Part shown: positions 1 through 8,907 of the stretch, piece by piece
How positions within the stretch are numbered: position 1 is the stretch's first letter
How the letters are laid out: every line of letters starts with the position of its first letter
Origin: JACRBR01 sp964371355
Lineage (GTDB): Bacteria > Chloroflexota > Dehalococcoidia > DSTF01 > JACRBR01
Direction: 5' to 3'
Assembly (NCBI GenBank): GCA_964371355.1
Contig: CAYJMG010000007.1
Location: 62,001 to 126,000 of the forward strand
Length of the DNA: 64,000 nucleotides
Translations under genes and position numbers: made by a program
The notes under the pieces: model-generated
What the model was told of the DNA's origin: nothing
Databases searched by the model: none
What the model saw: only the letters and a program-made list of their open reading frames with translations

Positions 1-361
1 CGGTGTGATAGTTCTCGCCGCCGCTCTCGAACAGGTGCGGGTGGTCCGAGATCAGCATCGTCTTCACGCCGGCGCGCCGCAGGTGGACGGTGAGCGGCTT
101 CTCCCACAGCTCAATGCTGCCCCATGGCCGCCACAAGAAGTCGAGCGCGCCGCACAGGATGTCGTGCCGCGCGGGCATGCACGGCAACGAGCCGGAGTAG
201 TGGCGGTCGAAGCGCAGCGCGCGGGCGGCGAAGCGGTCGAGGTTCGGTGTCGCGAACTCGCGGCTGCCGTACGCGCCCAGCATGTGGCGGTTCAGGCTGT
301 CGAGCAGGATGACGATCGCGTTCTTCGGGCGCTGAGGCGGCGGGGCGGCGGCGTCAGGCAT
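1..361 (-). CDS. Sulfatase family protein, N-terminal part (cut by window edge)
   Basis: Frame running off the left edge; the first 120 residues are visible. After a short Pro-rich leader, residues 14-21 form a hydrophobic strand ending in the metal-site Asp of the sulfatase fold (ILLDSLNRHMLGAYG). The signature CMPARHD follows, with Cys61 as the residue that formylglycine sulfatases oxidise to the catalytic aldehyde. No signal peptide is seen, so it is probably cytoplasmic. The start is fixed by AGGAGGT about 6 nt upstream. It could act on sulfate esters or belong to the wider alkaline-phosphatase superfamily. The rest of the active site lies outside the window, so the substrate is unknown. 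Confidence 0.85.
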   Translation of the reverse strand, partial: MPDAAAPPPQRPKNAIVILLDSLNRHMLGAYGSREFATPNLDRFAARALRFDRHYSGSLPCMPARHDILCGALDFLWRPWGSIELWEKPLTVHLRRAGVKTMLISDHPHLFESGGENYHT

Positions 362-465
362 GGGACCTCCTGCGGGGCACAGTATGGCACTCGATCCACT
401 CATCGCGCGACGAGAGGTCCATCGGCTCGACCACTCGCGGACGCCGCGTGCTATGCTCGCGCTCG

Positions 466-1272
466 ATGCGATTCAAGGCCCTGGCGCTAGACCTCGACGG
501 CACCCTGCTCACCTCGCGCGAGGAGATCAGCGACCGCAACCTGCAGGCGCTGGCGGCGGCGCGCGATGCCGGGCTGCAGATTATCCTGGCGAGCGCGCGC
601 TGGTACCAGCTCGCCGAGCGGGTTGCGCGCGAGGTGCACGCGGCGCCGCCGGTGGTAGCGTGCAGCGGGGCACAGGTGCGGCGGCTGGACGACGGTCGCG
701 ACCTGTTCGACGTGCGGCTGCCCGACGGGTTCGTGGGCGAGTTGTACCGGATCTGCGACGAGGAGCGCTGCATCGGCACCGTGGTCCTTGACGAAGAGGT
801 GGTGGTGAAGATGGAGAACGCGCCGCCGCAGTCGATGGCACCGGCGGAGTTGCGATGGGTCCCGTCGCTAAGTGCGGACGCGCTGGGGCTTGTGCGCATC
901 GGACTGATCCAGGGCAGCGGTGCCATCGAACGGCTGCGCCGGGAGCTGGAGCCCGCATGGGGCGACAAGGTGCACTTCATTATCTCTATCTCCACCTACG
1001 GCAAGCCCATCCTCACGTTGACGGCTATGGGCGCCCACAAGGGCAAAGCACTGGGTGTCGCCTGCGAGGACCTCGGCATCGGCCTGGACGAGGTGGTGGC
1101 GTTCGGTGACTCCGGCAACGACCTCGAGATGTTCAAAGTCGCGGGCGCGTCCGTGGCGATGGGGCAGGCCAATGACGAGCTGAAGGCGGCCGCGACGTTC
1201 GTATCGGCGCGCAACGACGACCACGGCGTCGCCGTCGCGGTCGAGCATCTTCTGGAACATGGCGGCTTCTAG
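466..1272 (+). CDS. Cof-type HAD-superfamily phosphatase
   Basis: Cytoplasmic phosphatase of about 268 residues, the usual length for the Cof/YidA group, which dephosphorylates sugar phosphates, FMN and similar metabolites. Motif I is DLDGT at residues 9-13, with Asp9 the nucleophile and Asp11 the acid. The C-terminal motif GDSGNDLEMF supplies the metal-binding acids, and the middle holds the C2 cap. I chose the ATG at 466 because a TATGCT box (452-457) lies only 8 nt upstream and there is no ribosome site, which suggests a leaderless mRNA. An upstream in-frame ATG at 448 would overlap that box. Divergent from the sulfatase. Substrate cannot be read from sequence. Confidence 0.9.
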   Translation: MRFKALALDLDGTLLTSREEISDRNLQALAAARDAGLQIILASARWYQLAERVAREVHAAPPVVACSGAQVRRLDDGRDLFDVRLPDGFVGELYRICDEERCIGTVVLDEEVVVKMENAPPQSMAPAELRWVPSLSADALGLVRIGLIQGSGAIERLRRELEPAWGDKVHFIISISTYGKPILTLTAMGAHKGKALGVACEDLGIGLDEVVAFGDSGNDLEMFKVAGASVAMGQANDELKAAATFVSARNDDHGVAVAVEHLLEHGGF

Positions 1273-1737
1273 GGAGCGTGTCAGCGTGTCAGTCTCCTTT
1301 CTGAAGTTCCCCGGCGGTTTTTCGCCTCTGCGGCGGGTTGGGCGCAGCAGGCTGTCTCCTGCGGCGACTCTGCGAGCGTCCCTACGAGTTGGTGCGGACA
1401 TTGCTCGGCAGTTTTAGCCTGTTGGCGCCGCCCGACGCCTTTTGTGTTTCGGTTGGTTGTTAAATAGCAGATTCGAGGTCATGTATTTTAGATTCGTTGG
1501 ACGGCAGTTTTCCGTCAGCCAGTCAGCCCGCCAGCGTGTTCCTGGCCAGCCGAGGTGACTGACGGGCGGACGTTGCGTGGGGCGAGCGTAAGGTGCGTCG
1601 GGGCGGAACTCCAAGCGCGCCGGATCACTTTCGCGAAATAGATTTGTACAGGAGTTGCGGCCGGGCAGGTCACAAAGGGGCCTACGGCGGCCTGGCGAGG
1701 GACTGCCAGGGGGGCGGGTCAACAGGCGATCAGATGC
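1273..1737. other. Intergenic region without a recognisable gene
   Basis: A 465-nt gap between a plus-strand and a minus-strand gene that converge on it. Its centre (about 1450-1510) is more A/T rich than the surroundings. Short open frames in it have skewed composition and no ribosome sites. I see no strong hairpin with a T-run and no RNA gene. Confidence 0.5.
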
Positions 1738-3015
1738 CTACTCCCTTGTCGCGCCTGGAACGGGCTTGGGCGCGCCCGTGCCGTTCGGGGAGGGCTGCTC
1801 GACCAGGGGGATGAGGTCTTCCTTCGCGGTGCGGGCGGGGCGGCGGGAGAAGAAGTAGTTGAAGCCGCCGTTGAACGCCTCGTCGACGGCGAACGCCGAT
1901 GCAGGCCGGCCCTCGGATACGTGCTCGCGATAGCGGCGCCAGGTCGCCGTCACAGGGCAGTCGTAGCACACGAGATCGCCGCGGCCGGCGCCGCCGGGAC
2001 GGTCGGCGAACATGCGGCGCGCGCTCTGGAAGTCGGGGTTGTTCCACACGTCACGGAAACTCGCGGTGGCCAGCGCTGACGCGGGGACGGCGGGCTCGCG
2101 CCTGGCGGCAACGGCCGCGGCGACTGAGCCGAAGTCGTCCTCCTTGTAGAAGGTCGCGCAGCAGGGGGCGACGCCGCCATCGTTATGGACGACGGCGTGG
2201 TCCCAGAGGAAGCCGCAGCGGCCGGGCTCGGGCTTGAAGTCGCCGTTGTACTCGCCCTTCGTGTCCCAGTCGGGACCGGCGACCCAGCCCTTCGACACCA
2301 TCAGCGTCATGCCGAGTTCCAGCGCTCTGGCGCGCGCCGCCTCGACTTCGTGGAGGTTGTGGGGGAAGAGGTGGTACTCGTAGATCAGGTCGGGGGTGGC
2401 CGAACCGAGGCGGCGCTTCGCGGCGGCGATCTTGCGCACGTTGTCGAACACGAGGTCGATATCGCCGCGGACGCGGTACTGCTCGTACACGGCCTGCGTG
2501 GCGCCGTCGAGCGATACGCCGAGGATGTGCAGACCGGACCGCACGATCTCCTCGGCGCGGGCGTCGTCCATCGGGAAGCTGAGGTTGGAGCTGATGATAG
2601 TCGAGATGCCTTTGTCGGCGGCGGCGCGGATCATCGTGCTGACGTTCTTGTTGAGCAGCGACTCGCCCCAGTTGTAGAACTCGATCTGCAGGAGGCGGTC
2701 GCCCAGTTCGGAGAGGAGGCGTTCGTACACGGGCAGGGGCAGCATGGATTTCGGGCGGCCGGTCTGGCCGTCGCCGGTGAAGCAGGCGGGGCAGCGGAGG
2801 TTGCAGACGTTCGTGGACTCGACCGTGAGGACGAGGGGGTAGCCACGCAGCCTGACGGTCCCGCGGCGCTGCTCCCAGTGGACGAGCCAGTAGTTCAGAA
2901 GGCGCTTCGGCGTCAGGCGGACGCCGGGGTAGTTGTGGGGGAGCGCGAAGAGTTTCGCGTCATTGATGGCGCGTTTCGTGCGGTTGACCGCTCTGCGCAG
3001 GAGTGCTGGCCTCAC
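1738..3015 (-). CDS. Radical SAM protein with SPASM-type C-terminal cluster
   Basis: 425 residues. The radical-SAM motif CNLRCPAC supplies Cys71, Cys75 and Cys78 for the SAM-binding [4Fe-4S] cluster. The barrel follows (FYNWGESLLN, SLDGATQ). The C-terminal third carries the Cys set of a SPASM/twitch auxiliary cluster: a Cys before FLWDH, the pair in APCCATFY and the CYDCP group near residue 365. Such enzymes modify peptides, sugars or lipids. It sits near a sulfatase, but its Cys pattern and N-terminal extension do not look like an anaerobic sulfatase maturase. No signal peptide. The reaction is unknown. Confidence 0.85.
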   Translation of the reverse strand: MRPALLRRAVNRTKRAINDAKLFALPHNYPGVRLTPKRLLNYWLVHWEQRRGTVRLRGYPLVLTVESTNVCNLRCPACFTGDGQTGRPKSMLPLPVYERLLSELGDRLLQIEFYNWGESLLNKNVSTMIRAAADKGISTIISSNLSFPMDDARAEEIVRSGLHILGVSLDGATQAVYEQYRVRGDIDLVFDNVRKIAAAKRRLGSATPDLIYEYHLFPHNLHEVEAARARALELGMTLMVSKGWVAGPDWDTKGEYNGDFKPEPGRCGFLWDHAVVHNDGGVAPCCATFYKEDDFGSVAAAVAARREPAVPASALATASFRDVWNNPDFQSARRMFADRPGGAGRGDLVCYDCPVTATWRRYREHVSEGRPASAFAVDEAFNGGFNYFFSRRPARTAKEDLIPLVEQPSPNGTGAPKPVPGATRE

Positions 3016-3143
3016 GGCATCGCTCCGGGGCTGCGACCGGCTGTCCCGGCGGGGGATTCCTTATACCACGCAACGCCCGGGGGCTTCCATTCGCACGGGG
3101 CAGCGTCAAGCGCAGATTCGGCGACAAGCGCAGGGAGCCAGGA

Positions 3144-5525
3144 TCAGCGCACCTCGCGTACGGCGTCCACGATGCCCACGGTGCCCACAATCTCGATGGT
3201 CGCGCGGGAGCGGATGTCCTCCGACGACGACCCAACCATGATTTCGACCGTCCCGGGCTCGACGACGAGGCGCATCCGCTCGTCGTACAGGGCGAGCTGC
3301 GACATCTCGAGCGTGAAGGTCACGGTGCGAGCCTGCCCCGGCTCGAGCGCGACGCGCGCGAAGCCGGCGAGCTGTTTCACGGGGCGGGTTGTGCTGGCGA
3401 CGACATCGTGTACGTAGAGTTGCACTACCTCGTCGCCCGCCCGGTCGCCGGTGTTCGTGACGTCCACACTGATCTCGACGGCACCGTCCGCGGGCACGTG
3501 GGTCGCCGAGAGGCGGAGCTGGCCGTACGCGAACGTGGTGTAGGACAGCCCATGGCCGAATGGATACAGCGGCGTCGAGGGTGAGTCGACGTAGTTGCCA
3601 CGCCAGTTGCTGCGGCCGCCGGAGGGCTTGTGGTTGTAGTAGATGGGCACCTGGCCAGTCGCCCGCGGTAGCGACACCGGCAGCCGGCCCGCGGGGTCCA
3701 CGTCTCCGAAGATCACGTCGGCCAGCGCGTGGCCGCCCTCCTCGCCGGGGCACCATGCTTCGATGACGGCCGGCACGTGCTCGGCGATCCACGGGATCGC
3801 GAGGATGCCGCCGTTGATCAGCACCACGACCGTTGGCGTGCCTGTGGCGACGACGTCCTCGACCAGCCGCTGCTGCGCAGGCGTGAGCGAGAGGTCCGTG
3901 CGGTCCGAGGACTCGCCGCTGGTGGCCCCTTCCACCAGTCCGGACCGCGTCCCTACGCAGACGACCGCGACCTCGGCGGCCTTCGCCGTCTTCACCGCCT
4001 CCGCGATGCCGCTTGCGTCGTCGCCGGTAATGCCGCAGCCACGCGCGTACATGACCTCGGCGCCCGGCGCGGCCTCGCGGATGCCCTGGCGTACGGTGAC
4101 GTGCGGGGTGAACGCCGCCCGCAGGTCGACGCGCGGTCCCGCCACGCCGGGTGCGTCCGTCGCGACGGAAGGCATGACGCCGGGCGCCTGCCCGTCGCCA
4201 TCCTCGCTGATAGCGCCGAACATGACTTCGACGTGGGCGGGGAAGTGGTAGTCGCCCTGCAGCAGCCGCACGCTGTCGGCGCAGGGGCCGATGATGGCGA
4301 TAGAGCGCGTCTCCTTCGAGAGCGGAAGCAACCCACCGTCGTTCTTCAGCAGCACGATCGACTGGGCGGCGATGCGACGGGCGAGCGTGCGGTCGGCAGG
4401 GGTGTCCAGCAGCGCGGGGGCGGCGTCCGTGTCGACGTAGGGCTGTTCGAACAGGCCGAGTTGGAACTTCTGGCGCAGGACCCGCGCGGCGGACTCGTCG
4501 ACGAGGGCCACATCGATGCGGCCGGACGCGAGGGCGTCAGTGAGCGCGCGATAGTAGTGCAGCGTCGGCACCTCGAGGTCGATGCCGGCCTCGAGCGCCC
4601 GCGCGGCGGCCTCGGCGCGGTCGCCGGCGATGTGGTGGTACGTCTCCAGCGTCTGGACGGTGAAGTAGTCGGAGATCACCGTGCCGTCGAAGCCGAGATC
4701 GCCGCGGAGGAAGTCGCGCAGCCACTCCTTCGACGCGCCGAGCGGCACGCCGTCGACCTCCGCGTAGGAGTTCATGATCGACGCGAGTCCGGCTTCGTGG
4801 ATGGCGGCGGCGAAGGGCGCGGCGTAGATCTCGCGCAGCTCACGCGGCGGGATGTGCGCGGGCGCCCAGTTCATGCCGCCCTCCGAGGCGCCGTAGCCCA
4901 GGAAATGCTTGCCGGTTGCGACGACGCCCTCGCGCAGGTCGCCGCCTTGCATCCCGCGCACGTAGCCGATGCCGATGCGGCCGGCCAGGTATGGGTCCTC
5001 GCCGTACGTCTCCTCGCATCGTCCCCAGCGGCCGTCGCGCACGATGTCGAGCACCGGCGACAGCGTGTGGCGGATGCCGACGGCGCGGAGTTGGCGGCGG
5101 ATCGTGCGCGTCATCTCCTCGATCAGCTCCGGATGCCACGTGGAGGCGAGGCCAATGGCCTGCGGGAAGACGGTGCCGCCGCGGCCGGTGTAGCCGCCGG
5201 CGCTCTCGCCGTGCGCCACGGCGGGGATGCCGAGCCGCGTGCGCTCGACGAGGAAGCGTTGGGCTGCGTTCAGCAGCGCGGCCAGCTCGCGCGGGCCGAG
5301 CGCGGTGACGCCGGACGGGTACGAGATGTGGCCGATGCCGTCCGACAGGGCGCGCTCGGCGAGCGGTTCTGAGAAGGCGTCGCCATCCATGAAGAAGCGC
5401 GGGAAGACGCCGCCAAGCTGTGCGATCTTCTCATCGAGTGTCATGCGCGACGTCAGGTCGGCGACGCGCTCGTCGATCGGGCGCGAGGCGTCGCGATAGG
5501 GGGCGGCGGCTAGCTCGATGTCCAT
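3144..5525 (-). CDS. Glycoside hydrolase family 3 beta-glycosidase
   Basis: 793-residue exo-acting beta-glycosidase (beta-glucosidase or beta-xylosidase class). Order of domains: GH3 barrel (about 25-330), alpha/beta sandwich (about 370-610) and C-terminal fibronectin-III-like domain (about 690-775). The nucleophile is Asp286 in TVISDYFTV. The substrate-binding KHF is at 206-208, and RWGRCEETYGEDP is the family block before it. No signal peptide, so it probably hydrolyses imported oligosaccharides. I placed the start at 5525 because GGGAG lies 8 nt upstream; an in-frame ATG 19 codons earlier has no such site. Downstream (3016-3143) is a short gap before the radical-SAM gene on the same strand. 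Confidence 0.93.
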   Translation of the reverse strand: MDIELAAAPYRDASRPIDERVADLTSRMTLDEKIAQLGGVFPRFFMDGDAFSEPLAERALSDGIGHISYPSGVTALGPRELAALLNAAQRFLVERTRLGIPAVAHGESAGGYTGRGGTVFPQAIGLASTWHPELIEEMTRTIRRQLRAVGIRHTLSPVLDIVRDGRWGRCEETYGEDPYLAGRIGIGYVRGMQGGDLREGVVATGKHFLGYGASEGGMNWAPAHIPPRELREIYAAPFAAAIHEAGLASIMNSYAEVDGVPLGASKEWLRDFLRGDLGFDGTVISDYFTVQTLETYHHIAGDRAEAAARALEAGIDLEVPTLHYYRALTDALASGRIDVALVDESAARVLRQKFQLGLFEQPYVDTDAAPALLDTPADRTLARRIAAQSIVLLKNDGGLLPLSKETRSIAIIGPCADSVRLLQGDYHFPAHVEVMFGAISEDGDGQAPGVMPSVATDAPGVAGPRVDLRAAFTPHVTVRQGIREAAPGAEVMYARGCGITGDDASGIAEAVKTAKAAEVAVVCVGTRSGLVEGATSGESSDRTDLSLTPAQQRLVEDVVATGTPTVVVLINGGILAIPWIAEHVPAVIEAWCPGEEGGHALADVIFGDVDPAGRLPVSLPRATGQVPIYYNHKPSGGRSNWRGNYVDSPSTPLYPFGHGLSYTTFAYGQLRLSATHVPADGAVEISVDVTNTGDRAGDEVVQLYVHDVVASTTRPVKQLAGFARVALEPGQARTVTFTLEMSQLALYDERMRLVVEPGTVEIMVGSSSEDIRSRATIEIVGTVGIVDAVREVR

Positions 5526-5692
5526 GCTGCACTCCCGTTTCGGATGCGGAGCCGCAGTCTCCTGCGGCTGCGAGATTGACACAGATTTTCACAGATGAGA
5601 GGGTGGGGAGACAGGGCCGGGCGGTCGATTTCGAGGGTTGCCGTCCGTCGACGAAGCGCACAGCCGCGGCGTCGCGGCGAAGGAGGAGCGCG

Positions 5693-6058
5693 ATGATCAA
5701 CGGGCTGAAGTCGGCGTCGATCTGGAGCGAGGACCACACGAAGAAGCTGCTGCCGTTCTATCGCGACGTCGTGGGACTGCCGGTGGCGCTGGAGGTGCCG
5801 GGATTCGCGGTTCTGGGTAACCAGGCGGGCTCGACGCTGAACCTGGGCACGCACAGCGAGGTGCGGGGCGACGCGTCGGACCCGTACCGGCATATTGTCG
5901 GGCTCGAGGTCGACGACTGCCGCGCGGAGACGGCGCGGCTGAAGGCGGCGGGTGTCGAGTTCATCGAGGAGCCGAATTCGCCCGCGCCGGGGATCACGAT
6001 CTCGACGTTCCGGGATCCGGAGGGGAACATCGTGTCGCTGTTCCAGCCGCCGGCGTAA
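5693..6058 (+). CDS. VOC/glyoxalase superfamily protein
   Basis: 121 residues, one vicinal-oxygen-chelate module made of two beta-alpha-beta-beta-beta repeats. The first repeat carries SEDHTKKLLPFYRDVVGLP; the second ends in the family hallmark FRDPEGNIVSLFQ with the metal-site Glu. Members act as dioxygenases, glyoxalases or resistance proteins, and this one cannot be assigned a substrate. The start is set by GAAGGAGGAG about 7 nt upstream. It stands alone between the divergent GH3 gene and the assembly gap. Confidence 0.88.
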   Translation: MINGLKSASIWSEDHTKKLLPFYRDVVGLPVALEVPGFAVLGNQAGSTLNLGTHSEVRGDASDPYRHIVGLEVDDCRAETARLKAAGVEFIEEPNSPAPGITISTFRDPEGNIVSLFQPPA

Positions 6059-6159
6059 GCAGATTCACAGAGGACAGGGAGGACACAGAAGGCGCTCGAC
6101 AGGATGCGGAAGAGCGTCCTTATCATCCGGCGAACCAGAACGCGCGGGCGGAAAGCCCC

Positions 6160-6217
6160 CCCTGGAGGGGTGAAAGGGGCGGTTCAGGCAACAGCAATTT
6201 GCCCCCGGGGGCGCGAC
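6160..6217 (+). repeat. Degenerate intergenic repeat, copy A
   Basis: Matches copy B at 6435-6493 at roughly three of four positions. Both have a GGGGTGAAAGGGGC-like block followed about 20 nt later by a TTGCCC(C/G)CGGGGGCGCGAC block. The two copies flank the scaffold gap. Confidence 0.55.
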
Positions 6218-6363
6218 CGGGCCGAAACACATCCCCGACAGGGGCGCCGAGGGGGGGGCCGCGGCGGCATCGGCGCTCACGTTCGTGCGCAACCGCGATT
6301 GGCCGAAGGAGGAGATGGCCGAAGCCATTCCTGACGGGGGCGAAGTCCGGACCGGCGTGTTCG

Positions 6364-6437
6364 NNNNNNNNNNCCCCCCCCCCACCCCCCCCCACCACCC
6401 CCCCCCCCCCCCCCCCGCCGGGCCCCCCCCCCCCCCG
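6364..6437. other. Assembly gap (10 N) followed by poly-C low-complexity run
   Basis: Ten N at 6364-6373, then about 64 bases that are almost all C. A run of 10 N is a common scaffolding placeholder. The C-run next to it looks like sequencing or assembly error at a contig end, not biology. Confidence 0.9.
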
Positions 6438-6493
6438 CTGCAGGGATGAAGGGGCCGTTTCAGCATCCTGCTAGTTGCCCGCGGGGGCGCGAC
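6435..6493 (+). repeat. Degenerate intergenic repeat, copy B
   Basis: Second copy of the motif at 6160-6217, in direct orientation. Its edge merges into the poly-C run, so the left boundary is uncertain. Confidence 0.55.
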
Positions 6494-6618
6494 TGTGACG
6501 CATGGAACTCGAGCACGCTCGATCCAGGCGCCAGCGTCTTGTCCGCGCTGCTACGGGCAGGTCGAGGAACGTGTCCGGACGAGTACGGCTGTGGCCTCCG
6601 TGGCGGGCGGTCTCAGGA

Positions 6619-7362
6619 CTACCGAATCCTCTTCGTTCCTGTGACTGCCACCTGATCCGGATCCAGCACGAAGCGGATGGGGGGGAAGCCGGTATCTACG
6701 GTGGTGCAGGTGGCGTTCATGGGGTAGACGGGGTCGAGGCCGTCCGCGGACCAGGCGGCGCGGTCGAAGGCGTCGACCCGCGGGCGGCCGCGCTCGGCGC
6801 GGTGGAAGGTGTACTCGGGGTCGCACTGCACGAGTACGGGGCCGTCCTTCGTCTTCGCCAAGTTCATGTTCGCGACGTACTGCACGTCGCCGCCGCTGAT
6901 GGGCTCGGGGTCGACGAGCGAGATGCGCAGGATCTCGCGGCCGTCGCCGGCGTGGACTGAGCCGACGATGCGGTCGTGGTAGCGCTGCAGGCGGACGTCG
7001 CCGTGCGCGCAGGAGAAGCCCCAGTTTCGGCCGAGCGCGTCGCGGGCCTCCGGCGTGCTGGCGCAGGCGCGCAGGAGGAAGCCGCGTGGGAGGGCGGCCG
7101 CGCGGCAGGAGACCTTCACCTGCGCGAGCAGAAACGGGCCGACCGGGCTGTTGGGATAGCGCGAGACGGAGAAGATTGCCGCTGGCGGGATCGTCGGGTG
7201 CAGCGCCTTCGGCACGAGCGACTCGCGGTCGCTGTCGTCGACCTCGAAGGTGACCTGCAGGATCTCGACGCGCTCGATCGTCCAGGGCTCGGCGTCGAAG
7301 CCGTCCATCATGGGCGCCTGCTCGAGCAGGGGTGCGATGTTGCGGGTTCCGACGAGGACCAT
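6619..7362 (-). CDS. Acetoacetate decarboxylase-like (ADC superfamily) protein lacking the usual lysine pair
   Basis: 247 residues, the family length. The fold blocks are recognisable: LHPTIPPAAIFSVSRYPNS, GPFLLAQVKVSCRA, and the central STPEARDALGRNWGF. In true acetoacetate decarboxylases the sequence after the last block carries two adjacent Lys, one of which forms the Schiff base. Here it reads SCAHGDV with no Lys. It is therefore probably not a decarboxylase and may be a hydratase, an aldolase-type enzyme or a binding protein of the same fold. No ribosome site precedes the ATG, so the start is moderately sure. Downstream of an LLM gene on the same strand. Confidence 0.75.
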   Translation of the reverse strand: MVLVGTRNIAPLLEQAPMMDGFDAEPWTIERVEILQVTFEVDDSDRESLVPKALHPTIPPAAIFSVSRYPNSPVGPFLLAQVKVSCRAAALPRGFLLRACASTPEARDALGRNWGFSCAHGDVRLQRYHDRIVGSVHAGDGREILRISLVDPEPISGGDVQYVANMNLAKTKDGPVLVQCDPEYTFHRAERGRPRVDAFDRAAWSADGLDPVYPMNATCTTVDTGFPPIRFVLDPDQVAVTGTKRIR

Positions 7363-7427
7363 GGAGGAGTGCTCAGTTCTCAGTGGTCAGTTCGTGGTGA
7401 ATAGTTTGTAGTGGTCGGTCGCGTGCG

Positions 7428-8261
7428 TCAATCCACGCGTGGCGGGCCGGCTTCGAGCCTTCGGCGGACGCTCTCCATCGTCGCCTGGCCTTCTTGCACG
7501 CCCCAGCGTGCCTCCAGGTACCAGGTGGCGCCGGCCTCGGCCCACGGACGCACCTTCGCCGCCGCCCGCTCGCGATCCGACGTTGATGTTGTGCCTTCGA
7601 CCACGATGTCGAACGTGGAGATGTCACGACGGTCAGCGATCCACCTGCGCATTGTCGCCAGCTCTTCGACGTCCACCTGGCGGAAGTTGCCGTCGGCGCC
7701 TCGCGAGCTGGGAAGGATGCCGTCGTAGGTCGTCGCCCGATCCATCGATCTCCTGAACGGCCACGCCCCGACGACCCAGATAGGAATGCGCGGTTGTTGG
7801 ACAGGGGATGGCGGTGGATAGTGAAGTTGCCTGCCGTCGACGCCGTAGTGCGCGCCCTTATGCTCGAATGGCTGTCCCCTCCAGAGCAACGTGATGACAT
7901 TCAGCCCTTCGTCCAGCAACCCGGCGCGGACCTTGCGGTCCGTCTCCTCGCCGAACGCGGCGAACCCCGTGCCGGTGGCGCCCAGCCCGACGGCGAGGGT
8001 GATTCGGCCGCCGGATAGATGGTCCAGCGTGAGTGCTTCGCTGGCCAGTTTCCACGGACGCATGCGGGATACGGGCGTGATCATCGTGCCCAGGCGGATG
8101 CGCTCTGTTCGCATCGCCGCGGCGGTCAGCATCACCCAGGCGTCCCAGCCGTAGACGGGTTCCCAGACGAACAAGCCATCCCAGCCCGCCTGTTCCGCTG
8201 CTTCGGCGTATTCTGCCGCGATTCGCGCGTCTCCGTACGGCAGGACGAAGCCGTATCGCAT
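7428..8261 (-). CDS. LLM class flavin-dependent oxidoreductase (F420 or FMN)
   Basis: 277-residue single barrel of the bacterial luciferase-like monooxygenase family. Family blocks: MRYGFVLPYGD at the start, AEQAGWDGLFVWEP, TERIRLGTMITP and LDHLSGGRITLAVG. These enzymes use reduced F420 or FMNH2 to oxidise or reduce small organics. Start chosen at 8261, where the barrel begins; an earlier in-frame start would only add an unlikely 8-residue tail. No ribosome site is visible. Followed 65 nt later by the ADC-like gene on the same strand, so the two may share a transcript. Confidence 0.85.
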   Translation of the reverse strand: MRYGFVLPYGDARIAAEYAEAAEQAGWDGLFVWEPVYGWDAWVMLTAAAMRTERIRLGTMITPVSRMRPWKLASEALTLDHLSGGRITLAVGLGATGTGFAAFGEETDRKVRAGLLDEGLNVITLLWRGQPFEHKGAHYGVDGRQLHYPPPSPVQQPRIPIWVVGAWPFRRSMDRATTYDGILPSSRGADGNFRQVDVEELATMRRWIADRRDISTFDIVVEGTTSTSDRERAAAKVRPWAEAGATWYLEARWGVQEGQATMESVRRRLEAGPPRVD

Positions 8262-8355
8262 CGTTTTAGCTCTCAGACAGTGCATAGCGCCGGGTCGCAG
8301 GCGGAGAGTATGGCATGTGTGCGCGACAGATGCTTTCGCCGGGGAAGGCGTTCAA

Positions 8356-8802
8356 TCAGGATTGTGTGGAGGCGTAAGACTCGGCGAGCCAGGAGCGGAC
8401 GTCGGTGTCGACGTCGGCGGGGGTGCGGAGAGTGGTGGCGTGGGGGATGCGGCTGGCCGCGCGCCTGCCGGGTCGCGACGAGGACAGACGGGGATGATCG
8501 AGGACGCGGGGAAGCATGACGAGCAGGCGCATGCCGGCGCGGCGTAGGCGAAGTGAGGCGAACGTGCTGCCGCGCTTGAGGAACAGGCCGACGCGCACCG
8601 GCTCTACCTGCACGTCGCCGATGCGCGGGAGGAGCTTCAGCACGGCTTCGCAGATCGCACGCTGATTCGGGTCGAGCGAGGCGAGGCGCTCGTCGAGCGA
8701 CATCAAGGGGTCGCACGAGTGCGACTGGCCCTGGCGGCGGAAATCGCGGCCGCACGCCGGGCAGGTCCAGCCGGACTGGGTTCGGCTCGGTGAGCGTGGC
8801 AC
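8356..8802 (-). CDS. DUF5655-type protein with N-terminal zinc knuckle
   Basis: 148 residues. It starts with WTCPACGRDFRRQGQSHSC, a Cys/His knuckle typical of proteins that join such a motif to a DUF5655 domain. The remainder (PRIGDVQVEPVRVGLFLKRGSTFA) fits that domain, which resembles the transport-associated or nuclease-linked DUF5655 fold. Function unknown. The start used is GTG; no ribosome site is evident, so the N-terminus is uncertain by about 10 residues. It lies alone between the LLM gene and the DUF2961 gene, all on the minus strand. Confidence 0.7.
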   Translation of the reverse strand: MPRSPSRTQSGWTCPACGRDFRRQGQSHSCDPLMSLDERLASLDPNQRAICEAVLKLLPRIGDVQVEPVRVGLFLKRGSTFASLRLRRAGMRLLVMLPRVLDHPRLSSSRPGRRAASRIPHATTLRTPADVDTDVRSWLAESYASTQS

Positions 8803-8907
8803 GGAGGGCAGTGTCGCAGATAGGGTGGGCGGGGTGTATGGCCCGGAGACGGTCGCAGAAAGGGCGCGTCGGCGACGCGCCCGTACAGGTGTCTGGAGGT
8901 GTGGCGG

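Larger units (their letters stand above)
6059..6618. other. Gene-free stretch with scaffold gap and degraded repeat
   Basis: 560 nt without a credible gene. It contains two degenerate copies of a roughly 58-nt motif (6160-6217 and 6435-6493), a 10-N gap and a long C-run. Frames through it are artefacts of the C-run. The true length of this interval is unknown. Confidence 0.7.

Noticed and set aside
1414..1722. A 102-codon minus-strand frame in the 1.3-1.7 kb gap
   Set aside because: Runs through A/T-rich and GC-rich parts alike without codon bias or a start signal.
1738..3015. Anaerobic sulfatase maturase for the Cys-type sulfatase at 1-361
   Set aside because: It is a radical-SAM/SPASM protein near a sulfatase, but the N-terminal extension, the block order and the number and spacing of C-terminal Cys do not match those enzymes. 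The two genes are also separated by the HAD gene and a long gap.
3729..5372. Long open frame antisense to the GH3 gene
   Set aside because: Arg/Ala/Val-rich product with no family likeness and no ribosome site. It mirrors the codon bias of a well-supported gene in high-GC DNA. The same holds for frames antisense to the DUF362 gene (25198-27183), the VWA gene (42365-43756) and RNase J (53888-55816).
6374..6437. G-quadruplex or biological poly-C tract
   Set aside because: It adjoins the N gap directly and is almost pure C, which points to an assembly or sequencing artefact.
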